DNA of 64,000 nt from Paenibacillus sp. yr247 (GTDB taxonomy: Bacteria > Bacillota > Bacilli > Paenibacillales > NBRC-103111). The position numbers and the translations under genes were made by a program. Shown piece after piece: positions 53,817 through 63,232 of this stretch. The notes below the pieces were generated by a model. The model saw only the letters and a program-made list of their open reading frames with translations, did no database searches and was not told where the DNA came from. Position 1 is the first letter of the stretch. The number at the start of each line of letters is the position of its first letter. The stretch spans positions 62,001 through 126,000 of the forward strand of contig NZ_FNIF01000010.1 of the NCBI RefSeq assembly GCF_900103825.1, written 5' to 3'.

Positions 53817-54716
53817 CTAAAAGATACGATAATTCGCTAAGCGATAAGCAAGAAAATAGGAGACGGAGATGAGAACAAGAGAAACAATCGATTTGAACAA
53901 TCCGACTGCGGTAGCTACAGAATACTGGGAATCAATCAGGCCGATCCGATACACAAACGTATCGATGATGTCTCCGCTTTGATACACTTGCGGGCTGTAC
54001 AAGTTGAAAACTTGATCGAAACCTGCGTTCAGGACTTGCCCAAGGCTCAAGGTTGCCAGCAGTATGATAATTGGCAGCATTCCTGGAAGCGTAATATAGA
54101 TCGTCTGCTTCCACCGGTTGGCTCCATCCATGATGGCTGCTTCATACAACGCTGGGTTAATTCCTGTTATTGCAGCCAGATAGACAATCGTGCTGAAGCC
54201 GAATTCCTTCCATTCGTTGGTTATCACCAACACGTACGGAAACCATTTGTTATTGCCGAGAAAAAAATTGGGTTCCAATCCGAATAAGGTCAAAAGCTGA
54301 TTTACGATCCCTTTTGTCGGTGATAGAATATCGATTAAAATTCCCCCCAATATAATCCATGACAAAAAATGAGGCAGGTAAATTAGGGTTTGAACTGACC
54401 TTTTGATAGAATTCTTATAAATTTCGTTCAACAACAAGGAGATCACGATTGGTACAATTAATCCCGTAATCATTTTCATCAAAGAAATAAAAACCGTGTT
54501 CCATATGATTTGCATTGTTCCCGGCATAAGAAACACGTAATTAAAATTGCTTAACCCCGCCCATCTCGAGTTGAATATACCCGTTACCGGGTTAAATTTT
54601 TGAAAAGCAATAACAAGTCCCAACATTGGCCCATAGCTGTATATGAGAATTAAAATCAGCCCTGGTAAGATCATCATATCTAGAGTTAGTTGGTTCCACT
54701 TTATTTTCTTGTTCAT
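53817..54716 (-). CDS. Sugar ABC transporter permease (LplB/YteP-like)
   Basis: The 299-residue protein has six membrane segments and the LplB-type start (MMILPGLILILIYSYGPMLG) and EAA loop (ALYEAAIMDGANRWKQTIYI). It lies between the binding protein and second permease genes and forms the channel with LplC. The substrate is likely an oligosaccharide or polyol glycoside, judging by its family. Confidence 0.9.
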   Translation of the reverse strand: MNKKIKWNQLTLDMMILPGLILILIYSYGPMLGLVIAFQKFNPVTGIFNSRWAGLSNFNYVFLMPGTMQIIWNTVFISLMKMITGLIVPIVISLLLNEIYKNSIKRSVQTLIYLPHFLSWIILGGILIDILSPTKGIVNQLLTLFGLEPNFFLGNNKWFPYVLVITNEWKEFGFSTIVYLAAITGINPALYEAAIMDGANRWKQTIYITLPGMLPIIILLATLSLGQVLNAGFDQVFNLYSPQVYQSGDIIDTFVYRIGLIDSQYSVATAVGLFKSIVSLVLISVSYFLAYRLANYRIF

Positions 54717-54841
54717 GATGTGCCTCCTGAACCTATGAAGAGCTGCTTAAACAAATTTGAAAGACCGGGTTAGAGGGGAATCCGCTTTCATAGCACACGT
54801 CCCCCACACCCTCTTTGTTATAATAATTTATTAGTTAATTA

Positions 54842-56512
54842 TTATTTTTTTGTCTCGTACCAAGCATTAACTTCTTTTGTAATATCATTACCACCGAGAT
54901 TTTTCCAATCGTTTACAAACTTATCGAATTTGTCCAATGAATTCCCCAAAATAATATTGGTAAACGTCTCAAGTTCCAGCTTTTTCAATGTTGCTTGCCT
55001 TTCCACCATGGTAGGGGTCGGCGGACCGTAATACTCATTAGACATTAATGGAAGTTCTTTGTCCCTGTATTTACGTTGGATCTCCAATGATCCGTTATTG
55101 CCGTAAATTTTTTCGTAATTCCAAAGTGACCGATCTCCATTCATGGCCTTCTTTAGATTGCCCAAATGCTGTTTGTCTACCGTATCCAATTTAGACTCAT
55201 CTCCGGTTTTGATCGCATTAAGGATCAGCTCACGCCTTTCCATCAGTCTCTTTAGAACAGTTCCTCCATTAATGGCCCGGTAATGAAAGAGTGCGATGCC
55301 TTCAGGGCTTGTATGGTGAGTCTCTACCGCTGCGCGGGGGCTTTCGATTTTTTCCAATGTGAGATTCAGCAGCTTGATTACTGCTTCGGGATTTTTAACC
55401 CCTTTTTTCACAACAAAGAATTGATTAAAGCTCAGTGGGTTCTGAGCTGCTGCTGGAGAACCATCAATCGAAGGGAACGGGTATGCCTGCCAATCCGCTT
55501 TCGGATCATTTTTGGCGTTGTTCAGTAGAGGCCCGTCAGGATTGACAAGAGCACCATAATACAAGCCGGCTTTCCCTGAAGAAACAAGCTCCTGTGCCTT
55601 GGCAGAATTCTTGACGCCGAATTCCGGGTCAATCTGTCCGTCTTTATACATTTCTTGCAATTTGGCCAGAGCCGCTTTCATCTCCGGTTGTACACTGCCA
55701 TACACCAATTTACCGGAACTATCTTTTGTCCAAATGCCCTGATAAGCGTGAAAGCTATTCACAAAACCTTCAAGATCAACCCAGTAGTCCCATAAGTTCA
55801 TGGATGCCCCAAGTCCATAGGTATCCTTCTTGCCATTTCCATCAGGATCTTGATGGGTAAAAGCACTTGAAATCTTAAAAAGATCCTGCATCGTCTTAGG
55901 TTCCGGCAAGTTCAACTTTTTGAGCCAATCGGTACGTACCCACAGCACTCTGTTAGTAAGGGATTGACTGGGAGGAATAGCCATCAATTTGCCGTCGAAG
56001 GTCGCTGCCTTTTTCGCGATCGGACCGTTTTCAATCATTTCCTTTGTAAAAGGCGCAGCATACTTATCATATAATTTTGTTAGATCTTCCAGTTTCCCTC
56101 CTTCAACAAGCTGCTTCAATTGAGTTGCGTTCACCTTGAAAAAGTCAGGCAAATCACCACTCGTAATTGTGAGATTCAATTTGGAGTCGTATTGATCTTC
56201 ATTGACGATCCATTGATTGCTCAGCTTAATTCCAAGTTCATCTTCGTACGTTTTATACCAAATGTTATTGTTAAGATCTTCTCCTGTTTTAAAGGACATT
56301 GATGAAGAAAGCCACCTTACGGTCGATAACTGAATAGGCGGGTCATATTTGCCTAACGGATTTAAATTCTCCTGCTTCTGCTGAGTGTTTTGCTGGTTGT
56401 CTTTGCTAGGATTTTTTGTTTCTTGAGCGCTTTCATTTGAATTGCTGCAAGCTGACGCAAAAATCAATAACAACACGATGAGAAGATTTAAACTCGCCTT
56501 CCATTTTTTCAT
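54842..56512 (-). CDS. Sugar-binding lipoprotein (LplA-like)
   Basis: The start is ATG 56512, just after GGGGGAAAGG. The lipoprotein signal peptide ends in FASAC (Cys near residue 22). The 556-residue protein has the large SBP1 layout of LplA/YtcQ, with DPDGNGKKDTYGLG near residue 225 and a C-terminal GGNDITKEVNAWYETKK. It captures the substrate at the cell surface for the two permeases. It is controlled by the YesN/YesM pair just upstream. Confidence 0.9.
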   Translation of the reverse strand: MKKWKASLNLLIVLLLIFASACSNSNESAQETKNPSKDNQQNTQQKQENLNPLGKYDPPIQLSTVRWLSSSMSFKTGEDLNNNIWYKTYEDELGIKLSNQWIVNEDQYDSKLNLTITSGDLPDFFKVNATQLKQLVEGGKLEDLTKLYDKYAAPFTKEMIENGPIAKKAATFDGKLMAIPPSQSLTNRVLWVRTDWLKKLNLPEPKTMQDLFKISSAFTHQDPDGNGKKDTYGLGASMNLWDYWVDLEGFVNSFHAYQGIWTKDSSGKLVYGSVQPEMKAALAKLQEMYKDGQIDPEFGVKNSAKAQELVSSGKAGLYYGALVNPDGPLLNNAKNDPKADWQAYPFPSIDGSPAAAQNPLSFNQFFVVKKGVKNPEAVIKLLNLTLEKIESPRAAVETHHTSPEGIALFHYRAINGGTVLKRLMERRELILNAIKTGDESKLDTVDKQHLGNLKKAMNGDRSLWNYEKIYGNNGSLEIQRKYRDKELPLMSNEYYGPPTPTMVERQATLKKLELETFTNIILGNSLDKFDKFVNDWKNLGGNDITKEVNAWYETKK

Positions 56513-56608
56513 GCCTTTCCCCCTTAACAAGAGTAATCATTCATGGATGCATCCTTAACTTCATAATAGATTCAATGCGCTTCAAGGAAAATGACCTGTT
56601 GTTTACAT

Positions 56609-58285
56609 TTAGCGCTTTTCATTGACTTGTTTGTTCATTTGAATGTCCCTATATTCCTGCGGTGATAAATTGGTTTTGCTTCTAATAAATCTCGCGAAAT
56701 ATGATTTCGATTCGAATCCAACGGCATGGGCGATTTCTTGAATTTTCATATTGGAGTGTTCCAATAACATTTTAGCTTTGTTGAATTTCACCTCGTTAAT
56801 ATAGTCCGACAAACCTTGCCCTGAAATTTGTTTGTAAAGTCGGCTTAGATATGAAGGGTTTAAGTAAACCACTTCCGCAAGTTTCGTCAATGAGAGATCT
56901 CCGCCCAGGTGGGTTTCTACGTAGTTGTTTACCCGTTGAACAATATGAAGCTTCTGTTCCTCCTGTTTTATTTTTTGCCAGGAAAACAGCAGAACAGCCG
57001 TTTCATTCAAATATTGGACGGCATCATCCCATGTCGCATGATGTTCCAAATGCATCAGCTTGTTTATATCTATTTGGGGCGCAATGATTTCAGACAGGTT
57101 TAAGCGATTGAGGTAAGATAGAAACATAAGAGAGATGGAATAATAAATTTCCGACAAGACGTAATAGCTGCTTTCCTTCCTATTTTTTTCAATGAAATCT
57201 TGTAGTGACTCGAAGAACTCTGACTTTTTTCCACATTCCAAATGGAGCTGTAGAGCTTTAACAGGAGTTAACACTGCGGAAGCATACTGTTTATTTTGCG
57301 ATACAGCGTTATCAGGGGACAATTCGTAACATTCATCGGTTATCAGCATTTCATTGCCATATCCAAGCCCCCAGGTCATCAAGCTTTTTAAGTTTATAAA
57401 TCTTTCAGGTACGACTTCCCAATCATATGGCCTACGGCTAGTGACAAAAGAGAGGGATAGCTTTAATAGCTCTTTGCAAGTGTCCTGAATGTTTTCCATC
57501 ATACCATCGATGAATCTAACTGTTTTCTCAATCAATTCCGGTGACGTCTGTCCATCCATCCCCTCCTGTTTTGGTTGAATGAGTAAAACAAATTTGGATC
57601 GATCATATACAACGAAGATCAGAGAATAACCGATCAAGTTTTCTTCAACTATATTTTGAACTGCATAAAGTAGCAGGGATTGATCCTTTGACGTGATGCT
57701 TTCGTTCCAATGATCAATTCTACCCAATACCAGCATGACCGGTGCACGAGCGTTTAGACGTATATCCAGCTCTTCAAATCTTTGTGCTAATGTACGATAG
57801 GATGCTAATTGCCCTTCCAGCAGATGCAGTAAAAAATCCTTACGCAGGACAGGCATGCTTAAATAAAATTGTTCCTTCGCATTTTCAATTAGCTGCTCTC
57901 TTTGAAGCTCTTTAGACAAGATAGAGGCAGCTCTTTTTATGGCGTCAATCACTTTATGATCTCCGTCGATTTTTAACAAATAATCAAATCCACCATTTCT
58001 AAGCGCGGTTTGAGCATAATCAAAATCATTGAACCCCGATAAAAAAATGACTTTACAATGAGGCCATTGCTCGTTGATCAGTTGCTGCAGCTCAAGTCCA
58101 CTCATTCCCGGCATACGGATATCGCTCAGCACAATATCTAATTTGACTCTCGGAAGCCACTGAATCACTTCTTGCGCAGAGTAAGCACAAATTATATCCA
58201 GTTCCAGACCTCCGATTTGTTGGAATACGTCATGTAACCCTTGTACAATGTGCTTTTCATTATCAACGATTAATAATCGGATCAT
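56609..58285 (-). CDS. Response regulator, AraC type (YesN-like)
   Basis: The 558-residue protein has a receiver domain (residues 1-120, Asp in LDIVLSDIRMPGMSG), a long middle region (residues 130-445) and a C-terminal AraC HTH pair (residues 450-550, LSLTKLAEVVYLNPSYLSRL and MKIQEIAHAVGFESKSYFAR). Phosphorylation by the kinase encoded 1 nt upstream should let it activate the sugar transporter genes that follow. Confidence 0.92.
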   Translation of the reverse strand: MIRLLIVDNEKHIVQGLHDVFQQIGGLELDIICAYSAQEVIQWLPRVKLDIVLSDIRMPGMSGLELQQLINEQWPHCKVIFLSGFNDFDYAQTALRNGGFDYLLKIDGDHKVIDAIKRAASILSKELQREQLIENAKEQFYLSMPVLRKDFLLHLLEGQLASYRTLAQRFEELDIRLNARAPVMLVLGRIDHWNESITSKDQSLLLYAVQNIVEENLIGYSLIFVVYDRSKFVLLIQPKQEGMDGQTSPELIEKTVRFIDGMMENIQDTCKELLKLSLSFVTSRRPYDWEVVPERFINLKSLMTWGLGYGNEMLITDECYELSPDNAVSQNKQYASAVLTPVKALQLHLECGKKSEFFESLQDFIEKNRKESSYYVLSEIYYSISLMFLSYLNRLNLSEIIAPQIDINKLMHLEHHATWDDAVQYLNETAVLLFSWQKIKQEEQKLHIVQRVNNYVETHLGGDLSLTKLAEVVYLNPSYLSRLYKQISGQGLSDYINEVKFNKAKMLLEHSNMKIQEIAHAVGFESKSYFARFIRSKTNLSPQEYRDIQMNKQVNEKR

Positions 58286-58286
58286 T

Positions 58287-60041
58287 CTACGTGTTCCCCC
58301 GTATCGGAATCGTTATTGTGACCTTTAAACCGCCCAATCCGCTTCTGGAGATAACCAGATCTCCTTCATTACCGAACTTCATTTTCAGCCGCCTGTAAAC
58401 ATTGAGTATGCCGCTTCCTTCATTATCCAATTTGGAATTGGTCTGAACCGATTTCAACATATGTAAAGATTCATCAGTCACTGGATCCCCGTTATCTTCG
58501 ATATGAATATGCAGTAGATGTTCGTTTACGTCCATTTGGATGCTGATCAACCCTTTTCTCTGTAAATCCTCTAATCCATGTTTATAACAGTTTTCGATCA
58601 GCGGTTGAAGTATCAGCTTGGGCACGTATAAACCTTGTGTATCTTGCGGCGGATCGGGGAATTCAACGTAAATATGGTCTTCAAAACGAATACATTGTAT
58701 TTCCACATAAGCCCGGGCGTTTTGTATTTCTTCCTCCAATTTCACCTCATCCGCGCTTTTGGTAATAAAATGAAAATACTTCCCAAGATTCTGCGTCAAA
58801 TGAGCTACCTTCTCCATCTCCTGCATTTTGGCCATTCGGTATAAGTTATAAAAGCTGTTGTATAAAAAATGCGGATTAATTTGGGACTGAAGTTGACGAA
58901 GCTCCGCGAGATGAACACGATACTTTTGCTCATACACTTCTTCAATCAATGTCTTAAGCTTCTGTACTGTAGAATTAAATTGCCTGTATAAGTAACTAAA
59001 TTCATCTTTGCTTTTATGTTGGATAGAAAGCTCAAAGTCTCCTTTCTCTAGATTACGAAATGCTCGTACTAACTTGCTCAAAGGTTGGTGAATCAATTGA
59101 TATATCCAATAAGATGCGATAACAATAATGAAAACGGATACAACAGAAAGCATCCAGAACCAGTTATTAAATTGGCTTAATGGTTTTAATACTTCTTTTT
59201 CCGGCACCGACATCATTAAGGTAATTCCCAACGTACCTGATTTTTCGAATGAAACCATATTATTTTGCTCACCTTTGCGTAATGAATGGATCCCCGCGCT
59301 CTTACTGTTCTCCATTTCCTTACCACGAATAAGTTCCTTAAACTTGTCCATTATGGATGGATCATTAACGTTTGAGATATACCAATCCAATTGATCACTT
59401 ACTATCATTACACTTCCATTTCCCTCGATAGGAAACTGCTGCAGCATTTTCAGCAGTGCATTTTGGGAAATCTCAATACATAACACATAATTGGGATCCC
59501 GTTTCTCCATCACCAATTGTTCTGGAAATGCTAGATTGATGAATATGCGATCATTCCAGTTAAAGAATGGAGAAGAAGACAAATCAGTTATGGCTTGAAA
59601 TGCTTTCCATTCGTCCTGATTCATTGTCTCATACAAATTATTCGCAGAGATGACCTTATTAATTTGCGGGATGTAAGCCGACACATTCAGGATGTAGCTG
59701 TTGGCGTCCCGCACTAAGATCAATCGTTTTTGCAGCCGGATTATGGCATCTTTTTTCTCCACTTCTGTCATGATTTTCGAAGTAAGACTTAGTTTCTCGA
59801 GGTCCTCGTCAGCTGTATACTGCTGAAGCTGCTTAATCGTTTTCGAAAATTCAAGTTCCAGCGAACTTAAATAAAAGTGAACTTTGGATTGCATGGATTT
59901 GGAAATTTCTACTTTGAATTGACTTGCTCCTGCTTCATTAATTTTTATTCCTATCCAGTAAAGAGGCATTATGATAATTAAGAAAGTAAGCACTAGTTTA
60001 TGGTAGATAGAGAAATGAGGGGTATAACGCTTGGCAATCAT
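58287..60041 (-). CDS. Sensor histidine kinase (YesM-like)
   Basis: The 584-residue kinase has one N-terminal membrane segment (residues 13-33), an extracellular sensing domain (residues 34-285), a second membrane segment (near 290-312) and a HAMP domain (near 313-365). The His_kinase box is QINPHFLYNSFYNLYRMA, and the ATPase domain has LIENCYKHGLED and HIEDNGDPVTD. It likely senses a sugar or its binding protein outside the cell and controls the YesN-like partner. Confidence 0.92.
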   Translation of the reverse strand: MIAKRYTPHFSIYHKLVLTFLIIIMPLYWIGIKINEAGASQFKVEISKSMQSKVHFYLSSLELEFSKTIKQLQQYTADEDLEKLSLTSKIMTEVEKKDAIIRLQKRLILVRDANSYILNVSAYIPQINKVISANNLYETMNQDEWKAFQAITDLSSSPFFNWNDRIFINLAFPEQLVMEKRDPNYVLCIEISQNALLKMLQQFPIEGNGSVMIVSDQLDWYISNVNDPSIMDKFKELIRGKEMENSKSAGIHSLRKGEQNNMVSFEKSGTLGITLMMSVPEKEVLKPLSQFNNWFWMLSVVSVFIIVIASYWIYQLIHQPLSKLVRAFRNLEKGDFELSIQHKSKDEFSYLYRQFNSTVQKLKTLIEEVYEQKYRVHLAELRQLQSQINPHFLYNSFYNLYRMAKMQEMEKVAHLTQNLGKYFHFITKSADEVKLEEEIQNARAYVEIQCIRFEDHIYVEFPDPPQDTQGLYVPKLILQPLIENCYKHGLEDLQRKGLISIQMDVNEHLLHIHIEDNGDPVTDESLHMLKSVQTNSKLDNEGSGILNVYRRLKMKFGNEGDLVISRSGLGGLKVTITIPIRGNT

Positions 60042-60120
60042 CGTTTACTCTCCTACAATTATTTATGTATGACCATGGATGAAGCTGATAAAGCTGTTTC
60101 CATTATATACTATAAAGTAA

Positions 60121-60192
60121 GGGTTATAACACAGCAGGACTGCCGAGTAATCGGCAGCCCCAAGTTTTTTTTGAACCACAGTTCTCGTTAGT
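60121..60192. repeat. Palindromic intergenic repeat, copy I
   Basis: GGGTTATAACACAGCAG, the hairpin CTGCCGA-gtaa-TCGGCAG (60140-60157) and the right end ACCACAGTTCTCGTTAGT make a full copy. It lies about 45 nt after the stop of the glycerate kinase gene at 60236. Confidence 0.6.
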
Positions 60193-60235
60193 TTAGTAAA
60201 TTGGAGGGACGGGTAATATCGCAACCCTGACCTCC

Positions 60236-61372
60236 TTAGATATTATACTTCGATGCACGCACTAAACGTGCTACATTCATTGCCGTTTGAAATAGCAATT
60301 TTTCGGCGTTCTGCATTGATTCACTGAGTGAGATCGGCCCCAGTGCGATGGAATGACAGCTTACAAAATAATCGTACAGTTGTTCGTAACCGTTCCCCAG
60401 CCCTCCTGAAATCAGTATGGCTTTAACTGTATGTTCTTTGGCCAACTTAGCAACATGGAATGGGAGCTTTCCATAAAGTGTTTGAAAATCGCTCTGGCCT
60501 TCCCCCGTTATGACCCAATCAGCACTTTTTATTTTATTAGCCAATCCAGCGGCCTCCGTCACAACGCGCGCACCTGAAACCATTTGGGCATCCAACATAA
60601 GTAAAGCAAATCCAAGTCCGCCGGCAGCTCCCGCTCCAGGCAGATCTCGTAGCTGCAAACCAATTTCGCCTTCGATCAATTGAGCATAAGCATTCAAGGA
60701 AGCATCTAACTCCGATATCTGCTGCTTCGTCGCCCCTTTTTGCGGTCCAAATATAAAGGAGGCGCCTTTGGGGCCGCATAACGGATTGTCCACATCGCTC
60801 GCAATAATAATATTGCATTCTCTTATTCTGGGATCCAGCATACTGAGGTTCACAGTTTGAATATGTTTTAAGGATGCGCCAATCGGAGTCACGCTTTGAC
60901 CACCGCTGTCGAGGAAAATCCCCCCCAAGGCCTGCAGCATTCCCAGTCCGCCATCGTTGGTTGCACTGCCACCTAGTCCAATAATAAATCTCCGGTAACC
61001 CTGATCCATTGCATGGAGAAGAAGTTCCCCGACACCGTAACTTGTAGTCATCAGCGGATTTCTTTGGTGCTCCGGGATCATTGGCAATCCTGCAACTTGC
61101 GCAATTTCGATGACCGCTGTCACTCCGTCCCCCAACACTCCATAGTTAGTGATGACCGGTTGCATCAGCGGTCCGGTTGCATTGGTCTCCACTTTTACTC
61201 CATGCGATGCATACAGTAAAGCATCCATAGTTCCTTCACCTCCGTCGGCCATAGGAACCATTTCTACTGTTGCTTCTGGAAAAACTGTATGCCAAGCATT
61301 TTTGATGGTGATAGCAACTTGTGATGCCACCAAACACCCTTTATAAGAATCCGGCGCTACAACAATATGCAT
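60236..61372 (-). CDS. Glycerate kinase (second copy)
   Basis: The 378-residue protein is a GlxK/GarK-type kinase: VAPDSYKGCLVASQVA at the start, PMADGGEGTMDALL near residue 42, FIIGLGGSATNDGGLGMLQA near residue 130 and DWVITGEGQSDFQT near residue 285. It phosphorylates D-glycerate. It is clearly divergent from the copy at 13750-14898, so the two probably serve different pathways. Its neighbours (YciI-like protein, malic enzyme, malate synthase G) suggest glyoxylate or glycerate breakdown. Confidence 0.92.
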   Translation of the reverse strand: MHIVVAPDSYKGCLVASQVAITIKNAWHTVFPEATVEMVPMADGGEGTMDALLYASHGVKVETNATGPLMQPVITNYGVLGDGVTAVIEIAQVAGLPMIPEHQRNPLMTTSYGVGELLLHAMDQGYRRFIIGLGGSATNDGGLGMLQALGGIFLDSGGQSVTPIGASLKHIQTVNLSMLDPRIRECNIIIASDVDNPLCGPKGASFIFGPQKGATKQQISELDASLNAYAQLIEGEIGLQLRDLPGAGAAGGLGFALLMLDAQMVSGARVVTEAAGLANKIKSADWVITGEGQSDFQTLYGKLPFHVAKLAKEHTVKAILISGGLGNGYEQLYDYFVSCHSIALGPISLSESMQNAEKLLFQTAMNVARLVRASKYNI

Positions 61373-61436
61373 AAACTACCCCTTCCTCGAAATCTTGAAG
61401 TTCATATTGTGGTCGGAAAAAACAGAGAAGATGCAC

Positions 61437-61712
61437 TCACTTGTTGGAGTCGCCTAGAACGATTTCCCATTCGTGAATTTCGAAACCTCTTGCTTTGTAA
61501 ATCACATACGGGTCTTGCTCAACAAAACGCTGCACCTGTTCGAACGATTCCGCCATGTAAATCACCAACCCGCCAGCCCCGTCTAGGAAACGTCCGTTTG
61601 CAAATATTTTTCCCTCTTCTCTCAATTTAGCAAGATATTCGAGATGCTGTGGACGATATTCAACGCTTTTTTCCGGACTGAGCATGGGTAAAAAAACTAC
61701 GAAATATATCAA
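61437..61712 (-). CDS. YciI-like protein
   Basis: The likely start is TTG 61712, just after GGAGGAG; upstream in-frame codons overlap a terminator. The product is about 91 residues: an N-terminal IYFVVFLPML, central LREEGKIFANGRFLDGAGGL and C-terminal YKARGFEIHEWEIVL, which match YciI-type alpha-beta barrels. Their function is uncertain. It lies between malic enzyme and glycerate kinase and may act on an intermediate of that pathway. Confidence 0.75.
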   Translation of the reverse strand: MIYFVVFLPMLSPEKSVEYRPQHLEYLAKLREEGKIFANGRFLDGAGGLVIYMAESFEQVQRFVEQDPYVIYKARGFEIHEWEIVLGDSNK

Positions 61713-61734
61713 ATGATCTCCTCCATTTCTATGG

Positions 61735-61772
61735 AAAAAAGGCACTCCGCCAATAGTCAAAAGCCGAGTGCC
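61735..61772 (-). terminator. Terminator after malic enzyme gene
   Basis: GGCACTC (61741-61747) pairs with GAGTGCC (61766-61772), followed on the minus strand by six T residues. It separates malic enzyme from the YciI-like gene, whose start lies 23 nt after it, so some read-through would be needed for joint transcription. Confidence 0.8.
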
Positions 61773-61789
61773 TCAATTTCTAACGATAA

Positions 61790-63232
61790 TTAATTTGTAC
61801 TAATCTGCGACAATTGTTTCGAGACTTTAAATTCTGGCGGTATTCGGCGAGCTACACCGGATTGAATGGCGGCCCATATAACTTGATCCCGAATTTCCTG
61901 TACAACCTTCTCATTAAAAATGGAAGGAATGATATATTGTTCATTTAATTCCTCGTCTGATACGGTTAATGCGATTGCCCGGGAAGCAGCTAATTTCATC
62001 TCCTCGTTAATTTCACTCGCTCTGCAATCAAGGGCTCCACGAAATATACCCGGAAAACAAAGTACATTATTGATTTGGTTTGGAAAGTCGCTTCGTCCGG
62101 TGGCAATCACTCTGACATGTGGCCCGGCCACTTCAGGGTCTATCTCAGGGGTTGGATTCGCCATAGCAAATACGATAGGATCGCTGGCCATACGACAAAC
62201 ATCTTCCACTTTTAACACATTCGGTCCAGAAACACCTATGAAGACATCCGCACCTATCAAAGCGTCTGACAGGCTTCCTGTCAAGCCTTCCGGGTTAGTG
62301 TGCAGCGCTACCCAATCCCACAATGAATTGTCGTATGAAATGCCGCGCGTCAAAATGCCTTGACGATCTACGGCAACTATGTCAATGGCTCCTGCCCCTA
62401 AAAGCATTTTAATGATGGATACACCAGCTGCACCGATGCCAACTACGACGATCCGGATATCCTCCATTCTTTTTTTGGTTAAACGCAAGGCATTAATAAT
62501 CCCGGCTAATACAACAACAGCTGTCCCATGTTGGTCATCATGGAACACAGGAATATCCAACTCTTCCTTAAGGCGAGATTCGATCTCAAAGCATCGCGGA
62601 GAGCTTATATCTTCCAAATTGATTCCACCAAAGGCTGGTGCAATATTCTTAATCGTCCGTATGATATCTTCCGTATCTTTTGTATCTAAACAAATTGGAA
62701 CTGCGTCAACACCAGCCAATTGCTTAAAAAGCATAGCCTTACCCTCCATCACAGGCATAGCAGCTTCAGGACCTATGTCTCCCAAACCGAGAACAGCCGT
62801 CCCATCGGAAATAACAGCAACGGTATTGCGTTTTATTGTCAGAGTAAATGCTTTATGTGGTTCTTCATGAATCGCCATGCATACTCTCGCTACCCCTGGT
62901 GTATAAACTTTCGATAGATCATCCCTGTTTTTCACAGGTATCTTAGGTTGGATTTCTATTTTACCCCCTAGATGAACTAAGAAAATGGGATCCGATATAT
63001 GATGCAATACAACACCTGGCAGCAATCTGATTTTATCCGTCATCAATCCAACGGCCTGCTCCCCAAGATTGACCGTAATATCTCTCGTTGTTGATTGTTT
63101 ATCCGATCGAATCACATCAATTGCTACTATATCTCCTCCGGCAAGACTTACGACATTAGCCATTTCACCGAAGGTTGTCACTTTTTGGTCCAGTTCAATA
63201 CGCAAAATAATGCTGTTGGATGAGGATTTCAA
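61790..63232 (-). CDS. Malic enzyme with N-terminal ACT-like domain
   Basis: The 480-residue protein starts at TTG 63232, overlapping the malate synthase stop. Residues 8-85 form an ACT-like regulatory domain ([20 protein letters not shown]). The malic enzyme body follows, with [17 protein letters not shown] near residue 105, the metal-binding [16 protein letters not shown] near residue 230 and the NAD(P) motif [13 protein letters not shown] near residue 262. It converts malate to pyruvate and carbon dioxide. Cofactor preference cannot be read with certainty. Confidence 0.92.
   Translation of the reverse strand: MKSSSNSIILRIELDQKVTTFGEMANVVSLAGGDIVAIDVIRSDKQSTTRDITVNLGEQAVGLMTDKIRLLPGVVLHHISDPIFLVHLGGKIEIQPKIPVKNRDDLSKVYTPGVARVCMAIHEEPHKAFTLTIKRNTVAVISDGTAVLGLGDIGPEAAMPVMEGKAMLFKQLAGVDAVPICLDTKDTEDIIRTIKNIAPAFGGINLEDISSPRCFEIESRLKEELDIPVFHDDQHGTAVVVLAGIINALRLTKKRMEDIRIVVVGIGAAGVSIIKMLLGAGAIDIVAVDRQGILTRGISYDNSLWDWVALHTNPEGLTGSLSDALIGADVFIGVSGPNVLKVEDVCRMASDPIVFAMANPTPEIDPEVAGPHVRVIATGRSDFPNQINNVLCFPGIFRGALDCRASEINEEMKLAASRAIALTVSDEELNEQYIIPSIFNEKVVQEIRDQVIWAAIQSGVARRIPPEFKVSKQLSQISTN

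Noticed and set aside
3719-60192. CRISPR array as explanation of the repeats
   Set aside because: The copies are kilobases apart, differ in length and have no regular short spacers or cas genes.
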